A stretch of DNA of 64,000 bases. Origin: Mangifera indica (taxonomy: Eukaryota > Streptophyta > Magnoliopsida > Sapindales > Anacardiaceae). Positions 44,701 through 56,258 of the stretch are shown piece by piece (the stretch's first letter is position 1; every line of letters starts with the position of its first letter). Below the pieces are notes generated by a model, which saw nothing but the letters and a program-made list of their open reading frames with translations, made no database searches and was not told the DNA's origin. The DNA lies in assembly GCF_011075055.1 (NCBI RefSeq), contig NC_058156.1:3658001-3722000 (forward strand), written 5' to 3'. The translations under genes were made by a program, and so were the position numbers.

Positions 44701-46078
44701 CTAAAACCTCCCTCAAACTTAGGACAAACATTGTCATCAATGTTTGCAAATCAAGTATAGCATGAATAATTGAAAAAAAATAATAATAAATTGCAAGGAA
44801 AAGGGTATGAAACTTCCTTGAAGTGAAGAAACTTTTACTTAGAGCACATTTACTTCTTATTTTCGAAAGTGCAATGGAACCTAGAATTCACTCATCAATT
44901 TCTACAAGATGTTGTAGCAAGCATTTTGAGCAAGAAATTGCTATAACTTTGGAGAAGTAGAGGGTTGTGTAGTTGTTCTGCTGGAGAAGAGGAAAAGCAC
45001 ATGGCTGTTTTGAAGAATATGAAATTAGTTGTTGGAGGAGGAAATAAATGCTTTGTTGTGGGAAAATAAAGATGGTGAGCAGTTGCTGGTGAAGCAGGAA
45101 GACGTGGCTATGGTTTGTGTGAGGAAGAATGTTGACAAGGCGTTGTGTTGTTGGAGAGAATAAGGGACGTAATTGTTATGGGGAGAAACAGGTCTCTGTG
45201 GGGAAAATCAAAGGCGTGGCTGTGAAAGAAGGGTAAAGGAATGCAACTGTGTGGGTAAAAAATTGAAAGTTATTGCTTGTGAAAAAGAGTGACGCATGGC
45301 CTGTAGGAATGGATGAGGCGTCGAGTGTTGCTCTGTGTGAGCAAGAACACACTACTTGGAGATAATAGTAGAGACATGGCTACATTCTGTGGGAGAAGGG
45401 AAAAAAGAAATGTGTGGCTGCTAGACAGGAAAGGCGGGGCGAATGCTACACTGTATTGAAGGGATGGAGTTGTGTGACACAGCCGCACAAAGAATAAAAG
45501 GAAAGGTTAGGGGAAACGGTAGGTGCACGTTTATGTGTTTAGTTTCAGGAATTTTTTTAAATTAAAAACTGAAGCAGCAAAATTTGGTTGACTGGATTTA
45601 AAAACTGTGCTGCGGATGCTGCAATAACCTGAAGAGAAGATTTCCTCAATTTTTACTCAATCTAGCAGATTTCAATCCCAACAGCCACATTATCACGTTT
45701 TCACTCCAACAATGATTTAAAAAACATTCTAAATCAATTCAAAACAACCTCATTCAAGCATTCAACACTGAAAATTAAATGTTAACCCCTTTTTGTAGTA
45801 CCAAAGTTGCTTAATGTCCAAGGCTCCCTTTCTACAGGAAAATCAACAAAAAAGACAATAAAAATCCTGGCGTGGGAAGAATTTATTATTAGCAAAGTGA
45901 AAAATATAACAAGAAAAATAAAGAAAAACATTCAGATGCCTCCCAAAATTCTAATTTAAAGTTTTTAGCTTGACCACTTATTTATAAAAATCAGGGTGGA
46001 TGATCATATAGTGGGTAGGATACACCAATGCCAACTGATTCACCATTAAGATAAGGCTTCAATCATCACCCGTTTACT
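44701..46078 (-). other. probable 3' region of Athila element (non-coding)
   Basis: On the minus strand AATGTTTGTCCTAAGTTTGA (near 44735) followed by GGGAGGTTTTAG resembles the Athila phrase found after pol. Bases 44900-45500 are unusually G-rich on the plus strand, with repeated GTGGCTGT/GTGTGG phrases; the minus strand there gives a Ser/Pro/Leu/His-rich reading without continuous frame. A decayed env-like zone is possible but unproven. Confidence 0.4.
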
Positions 46079-46443
46079 TTGAAAGAACTTGATTCATCAG
46101 TCCACACTTTGACAGCTCCACTCGAGAATGGTTTCATTACATTAAAGGGCTTTAACCACGTTGAGTTGAGCTTGTCGGGAAAAAACATTAGTCTCGAATT
46201 AGAAAGCAATACCATCTCACTTTCACAATTTTTTTTCTTTAAGACATGCTTGTTATGTCATCTTCTAGTTCTTTCCTTGTAGACCTTGGAATTTTCATAG
46301 GCATTTAGTTTAAATTCATCTAATTCATTCTGTTTAAGAATACGTTTTTCATCCTTTGTTGTAGCCTTGTGTATGATCCATGCTTTAAGTTGGTTCTTCA
46401 GATATTTCTTATTATATATCTCCTTCATGCACTTATCCATAAT
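46079..46443 (-). pseudogene. Athila integrase C-terminal remnant
   Basis: Minus-strand reading with one frame change gives KQNELDEFKLNAYENSKVYK and ERTRRWHDK, then on into LLSNSRLMFFPDKLNSTW and FSSGAVKVWTDESSSFKVNG. This is the integrase C-terminal region of Athila/Tat polyproteins (family form LFPGKLRSRWSGPF). The catalytic core is absent. Confidence 0.75.
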
Positions 46444-46476
46444 ATCAACCCTATAATGTGATCTTACAATGTTAGG

Positions 46477-47022
46477 TTAATTAGACGATTGGAAAACATT
46501 AAATGCTACTTCTTCATCACTGATTTCAAAAGAAAATTTTACTTTTTTAACATCAATAATTACACCAGCTATCGCTAGGAATAGCCTTCTTGGAATTATA
46601 GGAACTTGAATGTCCTCTTTCATCTCTAACACAACAAAATCTAAGGGGATATAAAATTTTCTAATTTTTCTTGGAGCATTCTCCATAATCCCCATAGGAT
46701 ACTTTATGGATTGATTGACTAATTGCAATATGACCATTGTAGGTTTTAACTCTTCAAGCTCAAGTCGCCTACAAATAGACAAAGACATTAGACTTATACT
46801 TGCACCATGATCACATAAAGCTTTTTGAAATGATTCTTTACCAACTACATGAGAATTAGAAAAACTCCTTGGATCCTTAAGTTTAAGCAGTATCTTATTT
46901 TGCAATATAGCACTATACTCCTCTAAAAGAGTTACTGTTTCAAACTCTTCAAGTCTTCTTTTATTTGAAAGGATGTTCTTAAGAAATTTAGCATATGCTA
47001 GCATTTGAGTAATAATCTCCAT
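46477..47022 (-). pseudogene. Athila gag end and aspartic protease
   Basis: A 181-codon open stretch. It carries the Athila protease signature: ALCDHGASISLMSLSICRRL, in which the catalytic DxGA box is read DHGA, then TMVILQLVNQSIKYPMGIME, PLDFVVLEMKEDIQVPIIPR and RLFLAIAGVIIDVKKVKFSF. Usual family residues are changed at the second active-site-like box (ILGRPFL is IPRRLFL here). The N-terminal third is the end of gag. Catalytic activity is unlikely. Confidence 0.8.
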
Positions 47023-48054
47023 GAAAGGAACATATAGATATATTTGCTTAAAGACATCAAAAAACTTTTCAAATTGTTGATTATGTTTTGCCTTTTGGGA
47101 AAGGCAAATGTGTAGTATAGCTTTTTTATGGGACTCTCTTTTGAGGAGGTTCTTGAATCTTCAATTTTTTTCTTCAACAAGTCTTCCTCACCCAATTTTT
47201 CAACTTTCTTTTGCTTACCCTCATCATCAACCTTATTCTCAACCTTGTTTGTAGATTCACCCAAATGCTTACAATTCTTAGTGACAATTGCATTACAATG
47301 TTCTCTTGGGTTTTGAGGTTGGCTAGGCAACTTTTCCATTTCCCTTGAATTTGAAACACTTACTTGTTGAGCTAATTGTATCTCAAACATCTTATTATGT
47401 GTAGCCAACTGACAAACTTTAATAGTAAGTTATCGAATGGCTTCATCTTGAGCAATGACCTTTTGTTTTTGAGCTAGGATAAAGTTCTCCATCATCAATT
47501 CTAAATTCGATTTTTGCTCTTGAGAAGGTTAAGGGTGACTTGTGGGTTGTGGGTTAAAGGTTTTGGGGTTGGAATCCTGGAGATGGTTGCTTAAAGTTGG
47601 AAATTTTATGTATTTGCTTAGGTTGACCATGTGAAATTGGGGCGATTTCTCCAATTTGGGTTATAAGTGTTTGAAAAAGGATTATTCTAACCCTTTTGGT
47701 TGTAATTCACATAACTCACTTGCTCGCTTGAAGATTCTTGTGAAAATTGGCCATCTATTTAGCATTCATATTTACTGTGGCCTCCCCCACATATATCACA
47801 AGTAAGCGTAAGTACAACCTTCATATCCAAACTCTCTAATCTCTTAGCCAAAACATCTAATTTAACATTTACTATAGAAATCCTATCTACCTCATGTACT
47901 CCTAAAGCTAAAGTACGATTAACTCTCTTATTAGACCATCAAATACTATTAGAAGTCATTTCTTCAACCAATTGTGTGGCCTCATCAAATCTCTTTTTCA
48001 ATAATGAATGGTTAGATATTGCATCCAGAATATTCTTCAAAGAATCATGAGTCT
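47023..48054 (-). pseudogene. Athila gag C-terminal half
   Basis: 47408-47023 is Lys/Glu-rich linker (NKVENKVDDEGKQKKVEKLG, ending in KQNIINNLKSFLMSLSKYIY, the segment that precedes protease in Athila). Upstream, to 48054, the frame is broken; a short zinc-knuckle-like CDICGG remnant lies near 47790 (minus strand). The solo LTR interrupts gag at 48054. Confidence 0.65.
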
Positions 48055-50444
48055 TGTAACACTTATAGGTATGTCTCAAGCATGAGATAGTCTTTTTTTA
48101 CATGAGTAAACATGATTAAAAGTAAAAAATATAGGTTCTGAATGACACACGACCATACATAGTAAGGTCATGCTCATGTGTCATGCCATGTCAGTTGGAT
48201 AAAAAGAATCTATGTGAAATTCAAATTTTAGTGACATAAGGTCATGTGCCTTGAACATACATTTGTGTGTATGTAATGTGCTTTCAGTGTATATATAAAA
48301 CGTCACTTTGTTTCTGGGATCATGATTTAATAATTCCTAATCACACAAAATCCTTAAATTTTGGGTGAGGGAGAGAGTTTGACCATCCAACTATTGTGAA
48401 GCAATTTCCACAGCTTGGCTTCAGTAATGTGATGACAAGAAAAAAATAGAGAAGGAAACTTGCTTGTACATTTTTACTTCTGTGAATTAAGGTAAGTAAG
48501 GCTTATTGTTCTACATTCTTGATTAGGGTGTCACTATTGTTTGTGATTCCTGATGATATTATCTATCATGAATTAATTAAGATATATATGTGCATATATG
48601 ATAATCGATATGATGTATGAGTATTCATTATGAATTTTGGAATAAATTGATAGTCAATGCTTTTTTGAATAGTTTATGTTTGTCTATTTCAATTGGATTG
48701 GGATCATGAATTATTTTATATATTTATGAACACCCTGGTGAATGATTAATGGCACGATAACCCTGGTTGAGCAAAGTTTTGTTGAAGAATGGAATATTAG
48801 GAACCCTAGTTATGCTAATCTAAAATATTGTGAAGTTTTTTGGTTGAATTATGTTATTTATTAACAAGACATCGGTAGTTAGAGGTCTATATAATGATGC
48901 TAGTTTATGTGATTATCTATTTGTGAGGATGGATTCGCATTAGAATCAAGAAAGATGAGAAATTGGGGCACTCAATGTGTTTTATAGGTTCATCACACGA
49001 TCGTATGTGTAATTCCTTGAATTTAGGTTAGGTTATCGTGGTGTTCCAACAACTATTGGATGTTGTTGATCGGTTAGTAGTCAACTATGACATGTGAATT
49101 TCTTGTGTGTAGTTTTAGCACGACCATGTATAGGGTGAAATGATCAGAATACCCCTGAGAAGCAGTGTAATAGAGAATGGAATAGAAAAAGGAAATAAAT
49201 CAAATATATGAAGGATACACACCCATGTTAGCTAGGATACACGTTTGTATATCGTCAATTGAAGCACATAAGGAGAAGCCACGAGGAGGTGGCCATGTGT
49301 GAGTAAAATAGGGAGACACACCCCCATGTGTCAAGATATACACGCCCATGTGTTTAAGGCAGAAGAAAGAAAAGAGTAAGGGAATTAGGCTAGAGATTTA
49401 AAGGTTGTCCTATGTAATAGTATAGAAAGCCTGGGTATGCAATAGTGTCCTACGTGCCTAAGAGTTCAGTTATAGTGGGGCATAAGGTATACTATTAGGT
49501 GGAAGCAAGAATGAGCTAAGTTAAGTAAAGGCTCGAGAAGTATGCATGCTAGACATCATAAGATTGTTACAAAGGGGCACCATGAGTATACAGTCACTAC
49601 ACTATCTGTAGCGGGACACCAGATCCACAATAAGGTATATGTTTATACTAGAGTCTAGTTAAGATATAGTTGGTGTAGTGAAATAGAAAGATAATCCACA
49701 TGACCAAGGTGTCAAATCCCTATATTCAATCCACACTGATTGGTCTAGTATACAACTTTAGTTACAACTTTCAGATTTATATGCTTCCACCAAGTTTAGT
49801 ATGGTCACGCCAGATGGGAATCCGAGTAAGTGGTTTCTTAATGATCGAAAGGGGCATAGTTTGATCTGAAAGTTATGAGATACAACTTAAACAATCCTTA
49901 AAGGACAATATCAGCACAAAGACAATACTAAGACCCGTCATCATCCATGAAGGAGTTTAATGCCAACTTCAGATGCTAGAGTTAATATGGGTTGAGTTTA
50001 AAGGCATTTCAGAGATTTCAATAAAAGTTATTTGTAGAGTCTCTTACTTACTGAGTGTTCTTATCACTCATTCCCTTACTTTCTTGTGTGTAGGTACATG
50101 TTATTGTGATGATTGCAAAATAAGTGGTAGTCAGAGGGTGTAGTGCTTCAAGGGCATTTCCATCTTTTTAAATTTATTTCTAGATTTCTCATTTTTCAAT
50201 TTTATGACTATATTAGACCACATACATTATGATTTCATTTCATGCCAATGTATTTGACATCTTTTGATACATTTGCGAGATAGTTTTAATAAAGGGTATT
50301 TCAACCATTTTATAAAGTTTAATAAATAAAGTTTTACTCAAATGTTTGGATTTGAATTAAATGTTTTAAATTAAATGCATACTCAAAATAAAAATTATGT
50401 TGTGCTTTCCTTCAGAAGGTAACACTTTTGGAAGGAGTGTTACA
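48055..50444 (+). mobile_element. solo gypsy LTR nested in Athila gag
   Basis: 2390 bases from TGTAACACTTATAGG to GGAGTGTTACA, flanked by AGTCT (48050-48054) and AGTCC (50445-50449), a target duplication with one mismatch. It includes a TATATAAAA promoter-like box (48292), a donor-like AAGGTAAG (48489), and ACACACCCATGTT/ACACGCCCATGTGT phrases at 49210-49350. No internal gypsy sequence is present. Athila gag continues on both sides in register. Confidence 0.85.
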
Positions 50445-51180
50445 AGTCCATTACAGAATGTTTGAAAAAACAACTAATCAAGTAACCTATGGTGAGGACA
50501 CTGTCTCTATAATTCCTTGAATCTCTCCCATGCTTTATACAATGTCTCATCATTTCTCTGGTAAAAAGTATTTACCTCATTTCTTAGTTTTGTTGTCTTG
50601 CCAAGAGGGAAGTATTAAGTAAGGAATGCTTGCGAAAGTGTCAACCAAGTGGTAAAACTGCCAACTAATCTAGAATCTAACCAAGTTATGGTTCTATCCC
50701 ATAGAACGAATGGAAATAATCTCAACTTAACTATGTCTTCAGGAACCTCATTCATTTTGAAAGTAGCACAAATCTAACAAAGTCGCGATATATGCACATA
50801 CGAATCCTTGTTAGGAAACCCCCTAAACTGATTCAGTTGTATCATCTGTATAATGGAAGGTTTGATTTCAAAATTATTAGCATCCACCAACAACCTCACA
50901 ACACTTGAAAGACCATCATAGGCAGTTGGTACAATGTATTCCCAAAGAGCTCTCTAATTATTGTTTGCAATTTTTAATTTTTTTCTTCCTTTCCCTTCTA
51001 AGTCTTCTAAATGTTTTTTCTATTTTTGGAATGAACTCTAATAATTAAAAATTTTTAGGTTTGAACATCAACTGAACAACCTCTGTAAAATGAACAAAAG
51101 CACAAGGAAATCAAATGAAACAGAAAAATAAAAGAAATAAACTCTAGTCTAGCTCAAGTACAAATTTCACTAATATTAAT
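50445..51180 (-). pseudogene. Athila gag N-terminal half
   Basis: The minus strand shows the family capsid block FP-GKTTKLRNEV (about 50605-50570), LYKAWERF (about 50540-50515) and RQCPHH near 50490, interrupted by frameshifts. It matches the plus-strand Athila gag at 22733-22996. Upstream to 51180 the reading is broken, with no clear start codon. Confidence 0.7.
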
Positions 51181-51184
51181 AATC

Positions 51185-51204
51185 ACCAATCCCCCGCAAC
51201 AATG
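51185..51204 (-). other. Athila primer binding site
   Basis: The minus strand reads CATTGTTGCGGGGGATTGGT immediately inside the LTR end, a diverged form of the Athila/Tat site TGGCGCCGTTGCCGGGGATT. Confidence 0.65.
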
Positions 51205-52425
51205 TGTAAAACTTGTTGTTTATGGCTCGCAAGTGCACAAGTCAATCAAGTAATATAGAAAAATATTGGTTCCAAAGAGATTGGTTTGTAAGTACTAGAT
51301 TGTTTTATAATTCAAATTAGTTGAAAAGACCAAATATTTACTCTAGAAAAATGAATAAAATGCAATGAATTAATTAAAATTCAGCAAAGTAATTAACCAA
51401 ACAAAAAATTAAAAAACTAGTTATCAAACAAACTTGTCTAAAATTTAAGATTTCACTATGAATCACTTGTAATTATTAACGAATCATATCTAAAATAACA
51501 AATTGGTGAGAATTTAATGAGTGATCATCTTAAATTAATTAATTTTTTTAAAGTTAATAAGCATGTAAAAATTAAGAAATTACTTATTTTCGTGAGCAAG
51601 TATTAATCAAAATCTATTAAATTTCTCTATAGTGATCAAAAATCCATAAGGAACCTAAGTTTATTTCTAAATCAAAATTCCAGGTTTCATATTATACAAA
51701 CAAATTGTTTATTTATTTTTCAATGACATAAAATTAACCTACAAACAAGTTTGATGTTGGACCCAAAATACCCAACAAGAAATAAACTCACAATCACTAA
51801 ATCAAAGCTTCATGAACACTAAATTAGATAAAAAAATCTATTAACAATCATAAAAATTCATAGATCTATCATAACTCTTAGATAAAAAATTTAATTATTC
51901 ATAATCACCACAATAAATCCAAAAAAATTAGTTAAAAAGAAGTTCAAGATGCTCAAATCGATTAAAAGAAACAATTATCAATAAGAAATAGATAGAGAAA
52001 ACTCTTGAATTTTTAGGCTTGACTGAGTGGATCTTCTCAAATTTGCTTTTAGATGTTGATTCTTGAGTTTTCTTCTTGGATTTTGTGAGTTTCTCTTTGA
52101 AATTTTGTCTCTACGGTGTTACAGTTGCTTTTTCCTTTTGAAAAAGGGAAGGCATAACTTTCTATTTATAGTATTTGTTAGCTGCACTTTTTATTTTTGT
52201 TATTAATTATGAGTATAATTAAATTGATTATGATCATAATTATTTTTTTATTTTTTCAACAATTCACGTTCTTTCTCGTTTCAAACTTTTATTTATTATT
52301 TTGAACACGCTTGAATCTCGCTAAATCACTTAAAAATATCATTCAAAATGTCAAATAAGATCGACCTTTAAAATAAATCAAATTAATTAAAAGCTTTAAA
52401 TATGTGTGTAAAATAAACCATCACA
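51205..52425 (-). repeat. Athila 5' LTR
   Basis: On the minus strand it starts TGTGATGGTTTATTTTACAC at 52425 and ends AACAAGTTTTACA at 51205, a TG...CA pair of ends and about 1.22 kb. A fragment of the same repeat lies at 36041-36345. No gene inside. Confidence 0.7.
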
Positions 52426-53523
52426 TACGTCTCTTTTTTGTCAACATTAACACCATTTTCCCACAAGAAAACTCAACATTCATCCATTGAAACTCTTAAA
52501 TTTATACCCAAACAGAAAACATAGTCCTCAATAATAAGCACTTAATTAAGAATCACAATCAAACTCTAAAATAAAACCATTTAATATTGACGATGATTAG
52601 GATGATATTTTTGGATCGAAAAGGTTATTTCTTTTCTGTTAAATGCTTGCCCTTGTGAGTTTTTAATGTTGCGTGAATTAGAGCCATTTATGCAAAAATA
52701 TGTAGTCAGAGTTTGTGTAAGCTTATAGTTACAATGAATTCTAATGCTTTGTTTAGCTGCCTTAAGCATCATTTACTTTGTTATTCTATAGTTATTTCTG
52801 TTGAGTTTTTGGATTTGTATGTTACTGGAGTTGCGGCCACATTGAATTCTATGGGGTCTGAAATTGGAAAAATTGTTAGTGAACCATTTTGAAGTTTTAA
52901 TGGTTTTTACAACCTTATTGTTGTATTTACTATGACAAAAGTTTGATAATACTTGACTTTAGACTATGCCTAATAAAATTGGAGATATTTGTGGATGGAG
53001 CATGTTGAAATTTAGGGTGTTGGTTTTTCCTTTAGAACCTTATGGTGCAAGAGTTTAATTAAACTGTTATTTTATTGGTAAAAGAATCAATACATTGGTT
53101 TATACTGTGCTTACTGAAATTTTTTACAAAAAAATTATAAGCAGTGAATAGTTTAAAATCAAATGATTATTAAAGAGAAGAGCTTTATAGTTATTTGTGG
53201 TTTCTGCATCTACCTCTATGTTCTGCTATCAGTCTCAAAGATTTGTGGGAATGTAGCTGGATGATAGAAGTGTCATTCTTTCTGTTTGAGATGTATATAA
53301 AGTATCTATTAGAGAACATGATATGAGAACCTGTCTAGTGGTCGTTCTTGTGACCTGGCTGAGAAAATTAAATTAGAATTTATGGGTTTTTTCATGGAAA
53401 CTTTATCTGATTTGAGAGTGGTTGACTTTTCTTTGCATTGGCTCTCAGAACTTATGCTTCATATTGAGTAGCATATGCACATTTTTGTATTTATGGGATA
53501 AATTTTGTTTGTTTATAATCCAG
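52426..53523 (+). other. unassigned, possibly intron and upstream part of the FIP37 remnant
   Basis: No recognised coding sequence. T-rich, intron-like composition with a good acceptor (TTTATAATCCAG) at its right end. It may be retained FIP37 intron sequence; short ORFs have no motif. Confidence 0.4.
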
Positions 53524-53930
53524 AGTAATTCAAAAGTAAAAGAAACTGTGCCTGCTGTCGCAACTGGGATGATTTTGTCACTTCGTGAGAGGTATTGTAT
53601 TATTCGGATGGTTTGTATTTTACTTTAGGATTCTTATGTAACAATGATTACACATAGAATTCTTTAGAACCTTATGTGTTCCTTTTGGAATTTTGTTTTG
53701 CAGTCTTCAGAACTGTAAAGACACGCTAGCAACATGCCAAGTATGTACATGTCTTATACCAAACACATGCTTGGCGAATAGGCTTCAGATATAATTTTTC
53801 CTTCTTGTTGCCTCCCGAAATCTTACCATGAGCATATTTTTAGTCAGAGCTTGAAGCCGCAAAATCAGACATTCAAAAGTGTGTTCTTCATTTCAAAATG
53901 ACCCTTTCATACTAGCTGGGACATCTCCTG
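53524..53930 (+). pseudogene. FIP37: FIP37 (WTAP-like) gene fragment, three exons
   Basis: Three exon-like pieces with consensus splice borders. 53524-53591 (after ...ATCCAG, before GTATTG) encodes VKETVPAVATGMILSLRE. 53704-53740 (after TTTTGCAG, before GTATGT) encodes SLQNCKDTLATCQ, with the Ser codon split across the intron. 53844-53930 (after TTTTTAG, before GTTAGC) encodes SELEAAKSDIQK and then, one frame off, SSFQNDPFI. The spliced order matches the N-terminal third of plant FIP37, the WTAP-type subunit of the nuclear mRNA N6-adenosine methyltransferase complex, which acts as a coiled-coil scaffold. A missing base near 53880 breaks the third exon. No further exons are seen; a gypsy LTR begins at 54048. 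Fragment or pseudogene. Confidence 0.75.
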
Positions 53931-54047
53931 GTTAGCCTTTCCTTGGAATGTTTAACTAAATAGTTTTTATTCTTTTTATGTAGTCCTATTATGAACATAG
54001 TATATGCTCTGTATTTATTTTTGAGACATATGAATTCTAGTATTCTT

Positions 54048-54468
54048 TGTAGAGCCTAAATTAGTCATTAATTATCTTCAAGCTGGAAGGTCCCAATCAA
54101 AGCTTAGAATTAATAATGAAATAGAGTTCAACTTAGGGTGAGAACAACCTAGAATTTTATTTGGAATAAATCCCTTTTGTTCATCCCTTGAAAGGAGTTT
54201 AAATACAAAAAAATAACAACTCTTTCTAATCCTTGAATTATATCCCTAAGAATTAGGATCCTAACAACTAATTTGCAACAAAATAGCAATATTATTGGAT
54301 TTAAATAAAACTGCTAGACCTATTCATAAGCATTTGGCGCGGTTCTCCTAACTACTTAAGACCAATTCTTGTGCATGGTGCATGGCTCATGCAACTTAAC
54401 ACATGTAATCCATGGCAAAATACTTTGGATTTTTTTATGGCACTCGCACAAACCTTCTAAGCTTATCA
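54048..54468 (-). repeat. 3' LTR of Reina-like element
   Basis: The minus strand starts TGATAAGCTTAGAAGG after the polypurine tract and ends ...TTTAGGCTCTACA at 54048. 421 bases, a usual size for this group. It lies in what appears to be FIP37 intron sequence. Confidence 0.65.
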
Positions 54469-54528
54469 TTGCCCTCCCCTTTTAGTGGAACCTTGTCCTC
54501 AAGGTTCAAAAATTGATCCTGTAGTTCC

Positions 54529-56255
54529 TACGAATTTTCCCAAGTAGCATCCTCAGCTGAAAGGCTTTTCCACTTAACTAAACTTTCTTCCACAAATTTA
54601 GATCCACTTTTTACCCAACGTGTATCCAATATAGTTTCAGGCTTCAAGATGAAGTCATCATTGGGCGAAATAGGCAGCAATTCAGAACTGATAACATTAG
54701 CATCACCCACATGTTTCTTAAGCATAGACATATGAAAAACGGGATTTATACAAGAGCTAGAATGAAGCTTGAGCTTGTAGGCTACATTGCCAATTCTCTC
54801 TTCAACCAGATATGGTCCGTAAAACCGACTTGCGAGCTTCTGATAGGCCCGTTTAAAGACGAATTGTTGGCGATAAGGATAGAGCTTGAGAAATACCATA
54901 TCTCCTGCTTGGAACTCGACATCCCTTTGCTTTTAATCAATCCTCTGCTTTATTTGATTATTGGCAGCATGCAAATTATCCTTGAGTTGCTTTAGTAAAG
55001 CATCTCTAGCAGCTAGGTTTTGATCTACTTCATGTACCAAACAGGTTCCTTCTTGATATTGTGGAATTGTTGGTGGTGGTTGATCGTAAAGGGCTTGAAA
55101 AGGAGTCATACCTATGAAGGAATGATAGGTGGTGTTGTACCAAAATTCAGCACAAGGCAAGAAAGAATGCCATTTTCATGGTTGATGATAAACAAAACAC
55201 CAAAGATATTGTTCTACACAACGGTTCACTACTTCGAACTAGTCGTCTGTTTGAGAATGATAGGCCGAGCTCATCTTTAATTGCATCCCAGATAGTTTAA
55301 AAAACTCTTGCCAGAAATGGCTAAGGAAAACAAGGTCTTGATCACTAATGATAGATCGAGGCATCCCATGTAGTTTAACAACTCTTTCAACAAATTTCTC
55401 AACATTGTCTTCGTTGTATACAGATGGGACAAGGCTACAAAATGTTTTGATTTGCTTAATCTGTCAACGACAACTAGAATAGCATGCTTGCCATTTGAAG
55501 GTGGAAGTCCGTCGATAAAGTCTATGGTGATATCATCTCATACTTGACATAGGATTGGTAGTGGCTGTAGGAGTCTAGTTGGTGACAAGGTGTCAGCTTT
55601 AACACGTTGGCATATTTGGCAAGAAGCAACATATTCCTTCACTATTTTATGCATGAAAAGCCAATAATATTGCTAAGCTAATTTTTTATAGGTGTGAAGT
55701 ACACCCGAATGTCCTCCCCAGGTGGAATCATGAAACTTTTGCAATAGTTATTGGACAACATCTGAATATGGAGGAATTACGACCCGATTGTGATAATAAA
55801 CCAAGTCATTGTGCCACATGTAAGGATTGCCTGGTTTTTCTTATGCTTGCTTGTGGATTCTTTGCATGTAGGGATGGTCTTTAGCTTCAGTCTTGATAGT
55901 GTCCCATATGTGAGCTCGAGAAACAGTGAGAGCATCAAGGCTTGGACTACCCACTACTCGTGATAAGGCATCAGCTGCGTTGTTCTCCATACCTAGTGTA
56001 TATGTGGTTTCATAGTCATAGCAAAACAATTTAGAAACCTATTTTTGTTGCTCCAGTGTCGCTATACGTTGTTCTAGCAAGCATTTGAGGCTTTAGTGGT
56101 CAGTTTTGATGTAAAAATTTCGGCCTAGTAGGTAAGGTCTCCAAGTTTGGACAACTTGGATGATTGCTAGCATCTCTTTGGCATAAGTGGACCGAGACCG
56201 TTTAGTGGTGCCCAATGCTCTACTCATAAAGGCAATAGGTTTCCCTTATTGAGTG
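54529..56255 (-). pseudogene. Reina-like RNase H-integrase-chromodomain pseudogene
   Basis: From right to left: RNase H (56255-55840, STYAKEMLAIIQVVQTWRPY, then NAADALSRVV); integrase zinc module (about 55720-55600, HDSTWGGHSGVLHTYKK and CQICQRVKAD); integrase core with stops ([14 protein letters not shown] near 55530, [12 protein letters not shown] near 55470); integrase end (55160-54933, AEFWYNTTYHSFIGMTPFQA); and chromodomain region (54899-54531, LASRFYGPYLVEERIGNVAY, HMSMLKKHVG, ESLVKWKSLSAEDATWENS). Stops and frame changes lie between the blocks. Integration machinery of a Ty3/gypsy chromovirus, now inactive. Confidence 0.85.
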
Positions 56256-56258
56256 AGA

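Larger units (their letters stand above)
46079..52425 (-). mobile_element. Athila-like gypsy element, mostly deleted pol
   Basis: A minus-strand element: LTR (51205-52425), primer site (51185-51204), gag (51180 down to about 47023, split by a solo LTR at 48055-50444), protease (47022-46477), then directly the integrase C-terminus (46443-46079). RT, RNase H and the integrase core are deleted between the protease and integrase pieces. The far 3' LTR was not recognised. Confidence 0.8.
54048..56258 (-). mobile_element. Reina-like gypsy, 3' half
   Basis: A minus-strand gypsy element with its 3' LTR (54048-54468), a polypurine tract (54469-54481, AAAAGGGGAGGGC), the phrase TTGAACCTTGAGGACAAGG that precedes it in Reina chromoviruses, and pol from chromodomain back to RNase H. 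It is cut at 56258 by an AGCTCG-rich repeat; RT, protease, gag and 5' LTR are missing. Confidence 0.8.
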
